Assembly: GCF_017837635.1 (NCBI RefSeq)
Contig: NZ_JAGJRS010000034.1
Span: 282,972 to 346,971, forward strand
Direction: 5' to 3'
DNA: 64,000 nt
Source of the DNA: Frateuria flava
GTDB taxonomy: Bacteria; Pseudomonadota; Gammaproteobacteria; Xanthomonadales; Rhodanobacteraceae
Positions 34,191-43,490 of the stretch are shown here, one piece after another. Numbering within the stretch: position 1 is the stretch's first letter; each line of letters opens with the position of its first letter. The translations under genes were made by a program, and so were the position numbers. The notes beneath the pieces were generated by a model that saw only the letters and a program-made list of their open reading frames with translations, was not told the DNA's origin and ran no database searches.

Positions 34191-34823
34191 TCAATCATGC
34201 ATGCGGATCCGCTTCGGCTCGCCACCGTGGAAGCTGACCGCCCCATGGCTGGTAACAAGTGCCGCGCCGCGGCCGGCAACATGCGCCTCGAGCAGTCGAT
34301 TGACCAGCGCAATGCCCGCACGGTCAAGGTTCGCGTACGGTTCGTCCAGCAGCCACAGCACCGCTGGCAGCAGCAGCAATCGCGCCAGCGCGGCGCGCTT
34401 TTTCTGGCCTGCGGACAGGCGGCGCACCGGTTCGTCCTCATACCCGGCCAGGCCGACCTCGGCCAGCACGGAGGCCGCGTCGCGTCCGTCACGGGCGCCA
34501 TGCAGGCCGGCAGCGATGTGCAGGTTCTCGCGCGGACTCATGTCCATCTTCAGGCCAAGCTGGTGGCCAAGGAACAGCACCTCGCCCGCACAGGCATCGC
34601 GATTCCAGGGTTGGCCACGCCATTGCAGCTCGCCCTCGTCGACATGCAGCAGACCGGCCAGCTGGCGGAGCAGGGTGGTCTTGCCGCTGCCGTTGTCGCC
34701 TTCGACCAGCGCCAATTCGCCCGGGTGCAGGGTGAAGTCCAGCGGCCCGAATACCGGCTCGTCGGCTCGCAGGAAGGATAGGCCCCGTGCTTGCAGCAGC
34801 GGGATGGCGTGGGCGGAAGTCAT
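34191..34823 (-). CDS. ccmA: Heme exporter ATP-binding protein CcmA
   Basis: A 210-residue ABC ATPase. Walker A is GDNGSGKTT, the signature is [10 protein letters not shown] and Walker B is [13 protein letters not shown]. It powers heme release from CcmC onto CcmE. ATG 34823 is preferred over a TTG at 34841. It is the first gene of the ccm operon; the promoter should lie in the 173 bases upstream, where I see no clear consensus. Confidence 0.94.
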   Translation of the reverse strand: MTSAHAIPLLQARGLSFLRADEPVFGPLDFTLHPGELALVEGDNGSGKTTLLRQLAGLLHVDEGELQWRGQPWNRDACAGEVLFLGHQLGLKMDMSPRENLHIAAGLHGARDGRDAASVLAEVGLAGYEDEPVRRLSAGQKKRAALARLLLLPAVLWLLDEPYANLDRAGIALVNRLLEAHVAGRGAALVTSHGAVSFHGGEPKRIRMHD

Positions 34824-34996
34824 CCGGGGAATTGTCCGCAATGCGTGCGCGGCTTGTCCATGCGACCTGGGAACGCACCTTGGTGGCCTTGCTCAGGGCT
34901 CCCATGCGACTCCCGGGCACCTTCCCGGTGGGACAGGCGCGTGCGGGGAAGGGGTGCCGACAGGCGGACGGGGGAGGTCTTGCGAAGCACCCGCCT

Positions 34997-35401
34997 TCAG
35001 CGCAACCGCAATTCCGCCATTCCCGCGCCATGTCCGGACAGCCAGGCGTTCTGCCCGTAGCGGTCACCAAGCCGCTCCAGCGCGTCAGGGGTGATGCCGA
35101 CGATCCAGAAACTTGGCTCGCGCCAGCCGTCAGTTCCCTTGCCCAGTGCAGGATGGACATCGAGTGACGCGTCGGCCCGCAAATCGGCGAGCAACCGCCG
35201 CTGGGCTTCACGGTTGATCGCAGGCGGCTGTGGCCTGGAATGCGGGTTCCAGGCGGTGAAAAAGCCCCAGTCGCGGTTGCCAGCCAGCGGCCGCAGCGCA
35301 ACCGGCAACGGCTCATGTACGCGAATGATGGCGGCGCCGCCGGACCCCAGCCGCACGCGGTAGGCGCTGCGGCAGTAGGCCTTCAGCAGCTCCTCATCCA
35401 T
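34997..35401 (-). CDS. DUF3293 domain protein
   Basis: A 134-residue protein starting MDEELLKAYCRSAYRV and containing FFTAWNPHSRPQP, typical of DUF3293, with WIVGITPDALERLGDRYGQ near the end. The start overlaps the kmo stop by 8 bases, so translation is coupled. No known function. Confidence 0.82.
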   Translation of the reverse strand: MDEELLKAYCRSAYRVRLGSGGAAIIRVHEPLPVALRPLAGNRDWGFFTAWNPHSRPQPPAINREAQRRLLADLRADASLDVHPALGKGTDGWREPSFWIVGITPDALERLGDRYGQNAWLSGHGAGMAELRLR

Positions 35402-36794
35402 GGCGCAGCGGCGGCAGGGGCGGCAGCGTGGCCTTGAGGGTGGCGATGGCCGCGTCCAGATCGACCGAGGCCGCATCAGGGGAATCGCGCAGCAACTGCT
35501 CCAGAAGTACGTCCTGTGCCCGCCCGCGCTCGAGCGCGTAGGCGTAGGGCAGGTGAGTAAAGGTGACCATGCGGTAGCGCGCCATGAAGTGATCCGGGAC
35601 CGCCCCGGCCAGGCGCGCGCCAAGCTCGCGTTTGGCCAGGTAGCGCGGGTCTGCGACCGAGTCGCGCATCTCCACGTAGTTTTCCAGCGCCATCCTGGCA
35701 ATCGCATTGGCGTTGGGCTGCCGGATGCGCTGGAACTCGGCGAAGGCCTCGGCCGGATCGTTGCCATCCAGCAATCCGGCCAGCACCACGGTGTCCTCGA
35801 ATCCGCAGTTCATGCCCTGGCCGTGGAAGGGCACGATGGCATGGGCGGCATCGCCGACCAGCAACGCGCGGCCGCCGAGGTGCCAGCGCTCCAGGTAAAG
35901 CGTGGCCAGCGTGCCGACCGGGTGGGCGTCGTAGTCCCCGGCGAACCCGGGCAACAGCGGCAGCAGGTCGGCGAAGTCGTCCTTGAAGAACGTCTCGGCT
36001 GTGCGCGCATCCGGCAGCGTGGCGAAGCTCGGGTACGGCCCCTGCGCGGGCAGGAACAGGGTCACGGTGAAACTGCCCTCGGTGTTGGGCAGCGCGATGC
36101 ACATATAGCCGCCGCGAGGCCAGATGTGCAGCGCGTTGGGCTCGATCGCGAACTGGTCGCGACCGCCGCCGTCGCGCAGCAACGCGGGCGGCAGGCGCGC
36201 GGCGGGCGGGATTTCCAGTTCCTTGTAGCCGTGTCCCAGCCATTCGGTGCGCTCGCCGAGCGGACGGTGGGCGTTCATCGCCGCGCGCAGGGCCGAGCCT
36301 GCGCCATCGGCGCCGATGATGACCGGTGCATCGAGCTCGCGTTCGATGCCGTCGAGATCGGCCACGCGCATGCGGCCCGCGTCGAAATCGACACCCACCA
36401 GGCCCTGGCCGAAATGGAAGCGCACGCCAGCGGCTTCGGCCGCATCCAGCAGCAGCATGTTGAGGCCGCCGCGGGAAACCGACCAGATCACCTCGCTGTC
36501 ATCCACGCCGTAGCGCTGCAGCCCGCTTCGCCCGTCGGTGGTGTGCACCATGCGGCCGCGCATCATCACGGCGTGCCGCAGCACGTCCTCGGCCAGGCCC
36601 GCGCTGCGCAAGGCCTGGAGGCCGCGCTCGGCCAGCGCCAGGTTGATCGACCGACCGCCGGCAAAGCCGGCTGTGCGCGGATCCGGACGCTTCTCGAACA
36701 CGTCCACGGCAAAGCCACGCCGTGCCAGTTGCTGGGCGAGCAGCGCGCCGACCAGGCCGCCGCCGATCAGGGTGAGGGAAGGTTTGCTGCTCAT
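35394..36794 (-). CDS. kmo: Kynurenine 3-monooxygenase
   Basis: A 466-residue FAD-dependent aromatic hydroxylase converting L-kynurenine to 3-hydroxykynurenine (tryptophan breakdown toward quinolinate/NAD). The FAD site GGGLVG (12-17), RSINLALAERGLQALR, GADGAGSALR and GDAAHAIVPFHGQGMNCGFE all match KMO rather than a general hydroxylase. A C-terminal helix region (RYRMVTFTHLPYAYALERG) fits the family. The other kynurenine genes are not in the window. Confidence 0.93.
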   Translation of the reverse strand: MSSKPSLTLIGGGLVGALLAQQLARRGFAVDVFEKRPDPRTAGFAGGRSINLALAERGLQALRSAGLAEDVLRHAVMMRGRMVHTTDGRSGLQRYGVDDSEVIWSVSRGGLNMLLLDAAEAAGVRFHFGQGLVGVDFDAGRMRVADLDGIERELDAPVIIGADGAGSALRAAMNAHRPLGERTEWLGHGYKELEIPPAARLPPALLRDGGGRDQFAIEPNALHIWPRGGYMCIALPNTEGSFTVTLFLPAQGPYPSFATLPDARTAETFFKDDFADLLPLLPGFAGDYDAHPVGTLATLYLERWHLGGRALLVGDAAHAIVPFHGQGMNCGFEDTVVLAGLLDGNDPAEAFAEFQRIRQPNANAIARMALENYVEMRDSVADPRYLAKRELGARLAGAVPDHFMARYRMVTFTHLPYAYALERGRAQDVLLEQLLRDSPDAASVDLDAAIATLKATLPPLPPLRHG

Positions 36795-36912
36795 GGGCGA
36801 TCCGTTGCGGGCATCGCCGAACTGTTCCGCAAGCGGGGCGGGGTTGCAATGCTTGCGGCCTTTTCCCTCCGGGGACGGGGGGCTGGCTCCCTATTCCCTC
36901 GGGCAGATGGCT

Positions 36913-37008
36913 GGGGTGAGGGGCCGTTCTTGCGGAGGAGTGGTCGGAACGAAGTTGTCGGTCGGGCAGCTATGGGGCGGCTCCCCGCGAGCCCCGGCCC
37001 CTCATCCC
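36913..37008. repeat. Inverted-repeat element in the kmo-phaR gap
   Basis: GGGGTGAGGGGCC (36913-36925) is repeated inverted as GGCCCCTCATCCC (36996-37008) with one mismatch. The right side continues into a second hairpin (CTTCTCCCCGGAAGGGAGAG). It looks like a small non-autonomous intergenic repeat of xanthomonad type. Confidence 0.5.
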
Positions 37009-37078
37009 AACCTTCTCCCCGGAAGGGAGAGGGGGCGAAGGTCGTCCTGACGGACGAGCGTCGTTTGATAAGAGCTGA

Positions 37079-37555
37079 TCAGCCCTTACGGGTCTTGTTC
37101 GGCGGCGTCTGCGCGGCGGCGTCAAGAAAACCGCGCTGCATGGTTTTCCACGCATCCAGGTTGCGCTCGGTCAACTCGTTGAGCATCGACCAAGGCGTCT
37201 GCCCCATCAGGCTGTTGAGCTGGGCGCGGAATTGCTGCTGCTGGTCGAGGAACACCTGCAGGCTGCGCTCGAGGTAAGGCCCCATGAAGCCCTGCAGCGA
37301 GTCGCCATAGAAGCGGATGATCTGGCTGAGCAGTTGGGGCGAGAGCATGGGCTGCCCCTTTTCCTCGTGCTCGGAGATGATCTGCAACAGCACCGAGCGG
37401 GTCAGGTCCTCGCCGCTCTTGGCATCGCGGACCTCGAAGGTTTCGCCGTCCAGTACCAGCTGACGGACTTCTTCCAGCGTGATGTAGCTGGAGATCTCCG
37501 TGTCGTAGAGCCGGCGGTTCGGATACTTCTTGATGATGCGCAGTTTTTGTGCCAT
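37079..37555 (-). CDS. phaR: Polyhydroxyalkanoate synthesis repressor PhaR
   Basis: A 158-residue DNA-binding regulator of PHA granule genes. The N-terminus IIKKYPNRRLYDTEISSYIT is the diagnostic PHB/PHA-accumulation DNA-binding domain, followed by the regulator domain LLQIISEHEEKGQPMLS. The ATG at 37555 gives the usual MAQKLRII start. The C-terminus is a glutamine-rich helix. No PHA synthase lies in the window. Confidence 0.92.
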   Translation of the reverse strand: MAQKLRIIKKYPNRRLYDTEISSYITLEEVRQLVLDGETFEVRDAKSGEDLTRSVLLQIISEHEEKGQPMLSPQLLSQIIRFYGDSLQGFMGPYLERSLQVFLDQQQQFRAQLNSLMGQTPWSMLNELTERNLDAWKTMQRGFLDAAAQTPPNKTRKG

Positions 37556-37643
37556 GCGGCACACGCTAGCAGAACGTATTGCGCTGCACCAGACATCCAT
37601 GCTGCACCCGCCGGTGCAGCAAAGAAACCCATGCCGCTACGCG

Positions 37644-39197
37644 TCAATGGCCTACCGCGCCGCCCGCGCTGCCGAACGGCGGCCGGGCAAACCAGAGGAT
37701 CGGGATCAGCAGCACGAACAGCACCGCGCAGGCGAGGAACACGTCGTTCACGGCCAGTGTCAGCGACTCGCGGGTGACCAGCTGGTTGAGCAGGCCCAGG
37801 CCCTGCGTGTGCGACAGGCCCATGTGCGACGTCTGCTGCAGGAAGCCGGTGGCCGCCTGGTGCGTCGCGTCGATGTTCTCGGTCAACGTGGCGTGGTGCG
37901 TCTCGCCCCGGTGCTGCCAGAGGGTCACCGTCACCGCGGTGGACATGCTCGACCCCATCGTGCGGCAGAAGTTGGACAGGCCGGTGGCGCTGGCGATCTG
38001 ATCCTGCGGCAACCCGGACAGGTAGATCTGGTTGAGCGGGATGAAGAAGCAGGGGATGGCGATGCCCATCACGAAGCGCGGCCACACCAGCGACGAGAAC
38101 GACGCCAGGCTGTTGAACGTCGAAAACCAGTAGGAGGTGATGGCGAACACGATGAAGGAGAACGTCACTACCCCGCGCAGCTCGAGCCGGTGCAGGTTGC
38201 GACCCAGGATCGGCGCCATCAGGAAAGCCAGCACGCCCACCGGCGCGGTGGCCAGGCCGGCCCAGGTGGCGGTGTAATCGAGCGTTACCTGCAGCCACAG
38301 CGGGAACACCACATTGATGCCGAAGAACGCGAACATGCCGAGCGTCAGGGCGATGACGCCCACGGTGAAGTTGCGTTCCTTGAACAGCGACAGCTCCACC
38401 ACCGGATGCTTCGCGTGCAGTTCCCAAACGATCAGGAAGGTAAGGCAGACCAAAGCCACGATACCCAGCGTGGTGATCATGGGCGAGGCGAACCAGTCGT
38501 TGTCGTTGCCGTTGTCGAGCATGAACTGCAGCGCGCCCACGCCGACCACCAGCAAGCCCAGGCCGACTGCATCGATCGGTGTCTTGGCCGTTTTGGTCTC
38601 GCGCTTGCGCAGCAGGCCCCAGGTGATCACCGCCGCGGCCAGGCCCACCGGGAGGTTGATGTAGAAGATCCACGGCCAGGAGAAATTGTCGGTCAGCCAG
38701 CCACCCAGGATCGGACCGAAGATCGGTGCCACCACCACGGTCATCGCCCACAGCGCCAGCGCGATGCCCTGTTTCGCCTTCGGGTAGCTCGACAGCAGCA
38801 GCGTGAGCGAGAGCGCCACCATCGGGCCGGAACCGGCGCCCTGCAGCAGGCGGGCGATCACCAGCAGCGGCATCGAGGTCGCCAGCCCGCACACCATCGA
38901 GAAGGTAACGAACAGCAGCACCGACACGACGAAGCTGCGCACCTCGCCGAAACGCCGCGCGATCCAGCCGGTCAGCGGCTGCATGATCGCGCTGGCCAAT
39001 GCGTAGGAACTGATCGTCCAGGTACCTTCGCTCGGACTCACGCCCAGGCTGCCGGCGATATGCGGCACCGCCACGTTGACGATGGTCATGTCCAGCACTT
39101 CCATGAACGTGCTGAACGCGACGGCGATGGTGAGCAGCACCAGCGCCGCGCCATGCAGGGGCGGCAGCGGCTGGGTGTCGTTGGGCGTGGCGGCCAT
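37644..39197 (-). CDS. emrB: DHA2-family multidrug efflux permease (EmrB-like)
   Basis: A 517-residue MFS drug:H+ antiporter with about 14 helices. Motifs: FMEVLDMTIVNVAVPHIAGS in helix 1, GWIARRFGEVRSF after helix 2, and GPILGGWLTDNFSWPWIFYI in helix 5. It works with the membrane-fusion protein encoded just upstream (17 bases away) and the outer-membrane channel, exporting toxic compounds to the outside. Last gene of the marR-oprM-emrA-emrB operon. Confidence 0.93.
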   Translation of the reverse strand: MAATPNDTQPLPPLHGAALVLLTIAVAFSTFMEVLDMTIVNVAVPHIAGSLGVSPSEGTWTISSYALASAIMQPLTGWIARRFGEVRSFVVSVLLFVTFSMVCGLATSMPLLVIARLLQGAGSGPMVALSLTLLLSSYPKAKQGIALALWAMTVVVAPIFGPILGGWLTDNFSWPWIFYINLPVGLAAAVITWGLLRKRETKTAKTPIDAVGLGLLVVGVGALQFMLDNGNDNDWFASPMITTLGIVALVCLTFLIVWELHAKHPVVELSLFKERNFTVGVIALTLGMFAFFGINVVFPLWLQVTLDYTATWAGLATAPVGVLAFLMAPILGRNLHRLELRGVVTFSFIVFAITSYWFSTFNSLASFSSLVWPRFVMGIAIPCFFIPLNQIYLSGLPQDQIASATGLSNFCRTMGSSMSTAVTVTLWQHRGETHHATLTENIDATHQAATGFLQQTSHMGLSHTQGLGLLNQLVTRESLTLAVNDVFLACAVLFVLLIPILWFARPPFGSAGGAVGH

Positions 39198-39214
39198 GGG
39201 GAGGGGCCTTCAGG

Positions 39215-40408
39215 TTATCTGGCGCGGGGCAGGTTGGCCTGGATGATGCGCTGGGCCTCGTCCTCGGCCTTGCCCATCAGGCGGTCGTACACGCTCGTCT
39301 GGGCGACCGGCTGCTGGGCCGGCGCCTGTGCCAGCACCGGGCCGCGATCGTCCGTGATGTCCACGGTCACGTCGGTCGACAGGCCCACGCGCAGCGGGTG
39401 CTTGTCCAGTTCCCGGTTGTCCAGCGCGATGCGTACCGGCACGCGCTGCACCACCTTGATCCAGTTGCCGGTGGCGTTCTGCGCCGGCAGCAGCGAGAAA
39501 GCACTGCCGGTGCCGGCGCCCAGGCCGACCACCTTGCCGTGATACTCGACGTCGCCGCCGTAGATGTCCGCCTCCACGGTGGCCGGCTGGCCGATGCGGA
39601 TGTGCTGGAGCTGGCCTTCCTTGAAGTTGGCGTCGATCCACAGGTCATGCAGCGGCACTACGGTCATCAACTGCTGGCCGGGCGCGATGCTGTTGCCCAG
39701 CTGCACGCTGCGCTGGGCCACGTATCCGGAAACCGGCGCCAAGATGGCGTTGCGCTGTGCGGCGATCCACGCGGCGCGGAAGTTGGCGCGGGCCTGCAGC
39801 ACTGAGGGGTTCTCGGCCACGTCGGTGCCTTCGACCGCGGCGTGCGCGGCGGCGGCCTGCGCCTTCGCCGCTTCCAGGCCGGCGCGCGCCTGCGCCACGC
39901 CATCGCGCAGGTGCTGCACGATCTCGGGCGATTCGGCATGTGCGGCCAGCAGCGGAAGGTGGCGCTTCAGGTCGGCTTCGAGCTTGTCCAGCTCCAGCCT
40001 GCGCGCGGTGACCTGTGCGTCGGCGCCGGTGGCCGAACTGGTCTGCTGGCGCACACCGCGCACCGCTTGCGCCAGCGCGCTGCGTGCCTGCGCCAGGCGC
40101 ACCTGCGCGTCGGTCGGGTCGAGCTTGACCAGCACCTGGCCGGCCTCCACGCGCTGGGTATCGTCGGCCATGATCGCCACCACGGTGCCGGGCACCTGCG
40201 AGGAGATCGTCACCTGGTTCCCGCCGACGTAGGCGTTGTCGGTCTTTTCGCGGTGGGAGAACACGAACAGCCACAACAGCAGCCAGATCAGCGCAGCCAG
40301 GATGAACACCGCGGCCACGATCAGCAGTGCGCGGCGGCGCTTGGCCGGATTCTTGGCGGCCAGGCCGCTGTCGTTGTCGGCGGACTTGTCGGCTTCAGTG
40401 GCGCTCAT
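39215..40408 (-). CDS. emrA: Membrane fusion protein of the efflux pump (EmrA-like, HlyD family)
   Basis: A 397-residue periplasmic adaptor with one membrane anchor (ALLIVAAVFILAALIWLLLW), a lipoyl half (NQVTISSQVPGTVVAI… and ILAPVSGYVAQRSVQLGNSI) and a long alpha-helical hairpin between. It bridges the EmrB-like permease and the outer-membrane factor. ATG 40408 was chosen because the N-terminus before it is not family-like; it overlaps the end of the channel gene by 14 bases. Confidence 0.92.
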   Translation of the reverse strand: MSATEADKSADNDSGLAAKNPAKRRRALLIVAAVFILAALIWLLLWLFVFSHREKTDNAYVGGNQVTISSQVPGTVVAIMADDTQRVEAGQVLVKLDPTDAQVRLAQARSALAQAVRGVRQQTSSATGADAQVTARRLELDKLEADLKRHLPLLAAHAESPEIVQHLRDGVAQARAGLEAAKAQAAAAHAAVEGTDVAENPSVLQARANFRAAWIAAQRNAILAPVSGYVAQRSVQLGNSIAPGQQLMTVVPLHDLWIDANFKEGQLQHIRIGQPATVEADIYGGDVEYHGKVVGLGAGTGSAFSLLPAQNATGNWIKVVQRVPVRIALDNRELDKHPLRVGLSTDVTVDITDDRGPVLAQAPAQQPVAQTSVYDRLMGKAEDEAQRIIQANLPRAR

Positions 40409-41870
40409 GATCGGCTCCAGGGGAAGGGGCGTTGGATGCGGTTTCGGAGGGGATGTCGCTGCGGTAGCCGCCGCCGAGCGCCTTGACCAGCGCCAGATCG
40501 GTGGCCAAGGCCTGCGCGTGGAGCTGGGTGGCCGCGTCACGCTGCTGCAGCAGCGTCAATTCGGCGGCGAGGGTTTCCCGGCCATCGCGCACGCCCTGGC
40601 GCAGACGCGCCTGGGCATTGGCGAGCAGCCGCTCGTCCGCGGCCAGCTGAGTCTGCTGCTGCTCGCGCTGCGCAGCGACTTGCTCGGCCCCCAGCGCCTG
40701 CGTGGCGACATCGCGGGCGGCCGCCAGCACCGTGCTGCGGTACTGCGCCACCGCGCTGTCGATCTGCGCGCGGCTGAGGCCGTAGTTCGCCTCGAGTGCG
40801 CCACCTTCGAAAATCGGCAGGTGCAGTGCCGGCGTAACCGCAAAAACACGGCTGCCGGTGGTCAGAAGCTTTCCCATGTCGATGCTGGACAAGCCGGCCA
40901 ATGCGGTGAGGCTCAGGTCAGGGAAGAATTGTGCGCGGGCCACGTCGGCCTGCTTGAGGGCCGCCTCGACCTGCCAGCGACTGGCGGCGATGTCCGGACG
41001 TCGGGCGATCAGGTCCAGGCTCGCCTGTTCGGGCAGGCCCGGGGCGACGGTGGGCAGCGGGCGGGCCTTGAGGTCCGCCAGTTCCGACGGCGATACGCCG
41101 AGCAGCGAGGCGAGCACCACGCGGTTGATCCTGGCCGAGCCCTCAATGGCGGTGCGCATCTGACGAAGTTGCGCCAACTGCGCCTGCGCCTGCTCGGCGG
41201 TATCCGCCAGGTCGACGCCTTGATGCACGCGAAGCTGGGCGATATGCAACAACTGTCCGCCGGCGGCGAGCGACTGGTCGGCGAGCGCCAGCCGTGCCTG
41301 GTCGGCCTGCCAGCCGAAATAGGTATTGGCGACCGCGTACTGCAGCGCCAGCGCCGCCGCGCTGCGCTGGGCCCCGGCGGCATGCGCCTGGTCCAGTGCC
41401 GCTTCGACCGTCGCCCGCTTTTTGCCCCACCAGTCGAAGTCGTACTTCAACTGCACGCCAAGATCGGCCTGGCTGTACCAGGTGAAACCGAGAAACCGGG
41501 CCGGTATCAGGCCGTGCTCGCTCATGCGCTGTCGCGCATACTGGGCGTTACCGTTGACCGTCAATCCCATCTGCGCAGCAGCCAGGCGAGCGGACTGCTC
41601 GGCGCTCTGCACGCGGCTTTGCGCCAGTGCAAGATCGGGCGCCTGGCGCAGCGCGCGTTCCATCAGCCCGTCGAGCTGTGGATCGCCGTAGGCGTGCCAC
41701 CAGCGTGCGTCCGGCCAGCCTGCGCGCGTGGCGGTTTCCAGGCCGGCGAGCGGAACGTCATCGCGCAGCTGCGGTGCAGACAGCTTCGCCGGTGGCGTGG
41801 CACAGGCAGCCAGCGACAAAGCCGTTGCCGCGGCCAGCGCGGTGCGAAGGCGGAGCATGGCAGGTTTCAT
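40395..41870 (-). CDS. Outer-membrane efflux channel, NodT/OprM family
   Basis: A 491-residue TolC-type lipoprotein channel. The signal ends in LSLAACATPP, a lipobox with lipidated Cys. Two OEP repeats are visible (GLMERALRQAPDLALAQSRV and SLDLIARRPDIAASRWQVEA). It overlaps emrA downstream, and its ATG overlaps the marR stop (4 bases). Confidence 0.92.
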   Translation of the reverse strand: MKPAMLRLRTALAAATALSLAACATPPAKLSAPQLRDDVPLAGLETATRAGWPDARWWHAYGDPQLDGLMERALRQAPDLALAQSRVQSAEQSARLAAAQMGLTVNGNAQYARQRMSEHGLIPARFLGFTWYSQADLGVQLKYDFDWWGKKRATVEAALDQAHAAGAQRSAAALALQYAVANTYFGWQADQARLALADQSLAAGGQLLHIAQLRVHQGVDLADTAEQAQAQLAQLRQMRTAIEGSARINRVVLASLLGVSPSELADLKARPLPTVAPGLPEQASLDLIARRPDIAASRWQVEAALKQADVARAQFFPDLSLTALAGLSSIDMGKLLTTGSRVFAVTPALHLPIFEGGALEANYGLSRAQIDSAVAQYRSTVLAAARDVATQALGAEQVAAQREQQQTQLAADERLLANAQARLRQGVRDGRETLAAELTLLQQRDAATQLHAQALATDLALVKALGGGYRSDIPSETASNAPSPGADHERH

Positions 41871-42403
41871 GGAGCGTCCTTCGGGAAAGTGGACTCGTCC
41901 AGCTGGTCCAGGTTGTCGGCGAGCTTGCGCAGCAGGCGGCTGAAACTACGCTTGTCGGCATCGTTGAAGCCAGCGAATGCCGCGCTCACGCGGGGGAACA
42001 ACGGCGGCAGCAACTTCTGGACGAAACGCCGACCGGCGGGAGTGATGCGGATCACCACCCGGCGACGATCTTCCTCGCTGGCACCACGGGTGATCAGCCC
42101 GCGCTTGACCAGCGCGTTGGCGATGCGGGTCATGTTGGTGGCGCCCTGCGAGGTGTACTCGCAAAGCTCACCCGGCGTGGAACTACCGTCCGGGCGGCTG
42201 TACAGGATCATCAGTGTGAGGAAGTCGCTGTGGTTGACCTTGTGCGGCTTGAGCGCCTCTTCCACTGCGTCGTCGAAGGCGTGACCGACCATCAGCAGCA
42301 GGCGGGTGAGACGGGCTTCGACGGCAGGCATGTCGGGGATGACCTGGCTCACCCGCCCGATCCCCTCGTCCATCATCACGATGCAATCGCCCAGCCGAGC
42401 CAT
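41867..42403 (-). CDS. MarR-family repressor of the efflux operon
   Basis: A 178-residue winged-helix regulator. The DNA-binding part STPGELCEYTSQGATNMTRI, ANALVKRGLITR and the wing SEEDRRRVVIRITPAGRRF are classic MarR. It heads the operon for the tripartite pump, so it likely represses it until a toxic ligand binds. A palindromic site (42419-42430) and repeated TTTCACC elements just upstream of the start fit autoregulation. An internal ATG is also possible, since the upstream ribosome site is weak. Confidence 0.9.
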   Translation of the reverse strand: MARLGDCIVMMDEGIGRVSQVIPDMPAVEARLTRLLLMVGHAFDDAVEEALKPHKVNHSDFLTLMILYSRPDGSSTPGELCEYTSQGATNMTRIANALVKRGLITRGASEEDRRRVVIRITPAGRRFVQKLLPPLFPRVSAAFAGFNDADKRSFSRLLRKLADNLDQLDESTFPKDAP

Positions 42404-42418
42404 TTCACCAACTCATAT

Positions 42419-42430
42419 TTCACCAGTGAA
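42419..42430. promoter_or_regulatory. Candidate MarR operator
   Basis: TTCACCAGTGAA has arms TTCAC/GTGAA. A second TTTCACCA lies 15 bases away at 42403-42410, overlapping the start codon. The region is AT-rich in a GC-rich setting, as expected for a promoter. Confidence 0.5.
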
Positions 42431-42481
42431 CAAAAATAGCGCGGGAGAAGAACCCAGGCAAGTGCCGGTGGAAGCAAACGT

Positions 42482-42533
42482 GCGCGACGGGCGCCCCGCC
42501 GTGTCGCGGGTCGCGTACCGGGTGCGTTCCTAC
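42482..42533. repeat. Possible degenerate REP element
   Basis: Only one end, GGTGCGTTCCTACAG, clearly resembles the REP arms elsewhere (GGCGCTCCTACA). The other arm (GCGCGACGGGCGCC) is diverged. It overlaps the tatD stop codon. Confidence 0.35.
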
Positions 42534-43372
42534 AGAGAAGCTGGAGGAGCGAGGCCGAACAGTCGACAGGCGTTCGCCGTGGTGGCGGCAGCGATAGCTT
42601 CGGCGGACCCGCCGCGCAGTTCGGCGATGGTCTGCAACGTGTCCAGCATACGGACCGGTTCGTTGCGTGCACCCTGATGGCCGGCATTCGGCTGGTCGGG
42701 CGCGTCCGTCTCCAGCAGCAGATGGTCGATCGGCATGTTCGCGACCAGTCCGCGCAGCCGTTTGGCGCGTGGGTAGGTGACCGGTCCGCCGATGCCAAGC
42801 ATGAATCCCATTTCGTAGAGCCGCTCGGCCTGTTGTGCGCTCCCGGCGAAGCTGTGCACGACGCCACGCAGGCCAGCGAAGCGGCGAAGGGCGAGCACGA
42901 CTTCTTCCACCGCGCGGCGGGCGTGCACGATCACCGGCAGATCGAATTCCTGCGCCAGTGCCAGTTGTTGCTCGAAGTAGTACTGCTGCAGCTCGCGGTC
43001 GAGTTCCTGCACATAGAAGTCCAGCCCGATCTCGCCCAATGCGACGGCGTTGCCGCTGCCGAGGCGCTCGCGCAGCACATCCAGGTGCTCGGGCCGGTGC
43101 TGCGCGAGGAACAGAGGATGCAGGCCGTATGCCGGGTAGAGACCCTGGTGCCGCTGGCACAATGCGTCGATGCGTGGCCAACTTGCCGCGTCGATACCCG
43201 GCACTACCATCGAGCGCACGCCAGCCTCGGCGGCGCAGGCCAGCACCTGCGCACGGTCGGCGTCGAAGCTCGCATCGTCGATGTGCACGTGGCTGTCGAC
43301 CAGCCAGGGGGCGGGCAGGGAGACAGGCGGATGTGAGTGGTTCGTCACGCGTTCGTCACTTCGGTTGCGCAT
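42530..43372 (-). CDS. tatD: TatD-family metal-dependent hydrolase
   Basis: A 280-residue TIM-barrel hydrolase/DNase. Metal ligands are visible in DSHVHIDD, GEIGLDFY, VIVHARRA, VVHSFAG and LLLETDAP. The GTG codon at residue 9 (VTNHSHPP) is an alternative start. TatD proteins act as 3'-5' exonucleases in DNA repair or as other phosphodiesterases. It lies upstream of marR on the same strand, separated by a degenerate REP. Confidence 0.9.
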   Translation of the reverse strand: MRNRSDERVTNHSHPPVSLPAPWLVDSHVHIDDASFDADRAQVLACAAEAGVRSMVVPGIDAASWPRIDALCQRHQGLYPAYGLHPLFLAQHRPEHLDVLRERLGSGNAVALGEIGLDFYVQELDRELQQYYFEQQLALAQEFDLPVIVHARRAVEEVVLALRRFAGLRGVVHSFAGSAQQAERLYEMGFMLGIGGPVTYPRAKRLRGLVANMPIDHLLLETDAPDQPNAGHQGARNEPVRMLDTLQTIAELRGGSAEAIAAATTANACRLFGLAPPASL

Positions 43373-43490
43373 AGGGAAAAATGTCTAGGCCAGATTCAGT
43401 ATGGCGAAGGTTCAATGGTCCCGCAGGTGAATGGTGGACGCATGGCGCTTCCGCTACGCCGCGATGAATGAAACGAAGGAGAGGCAAGTC

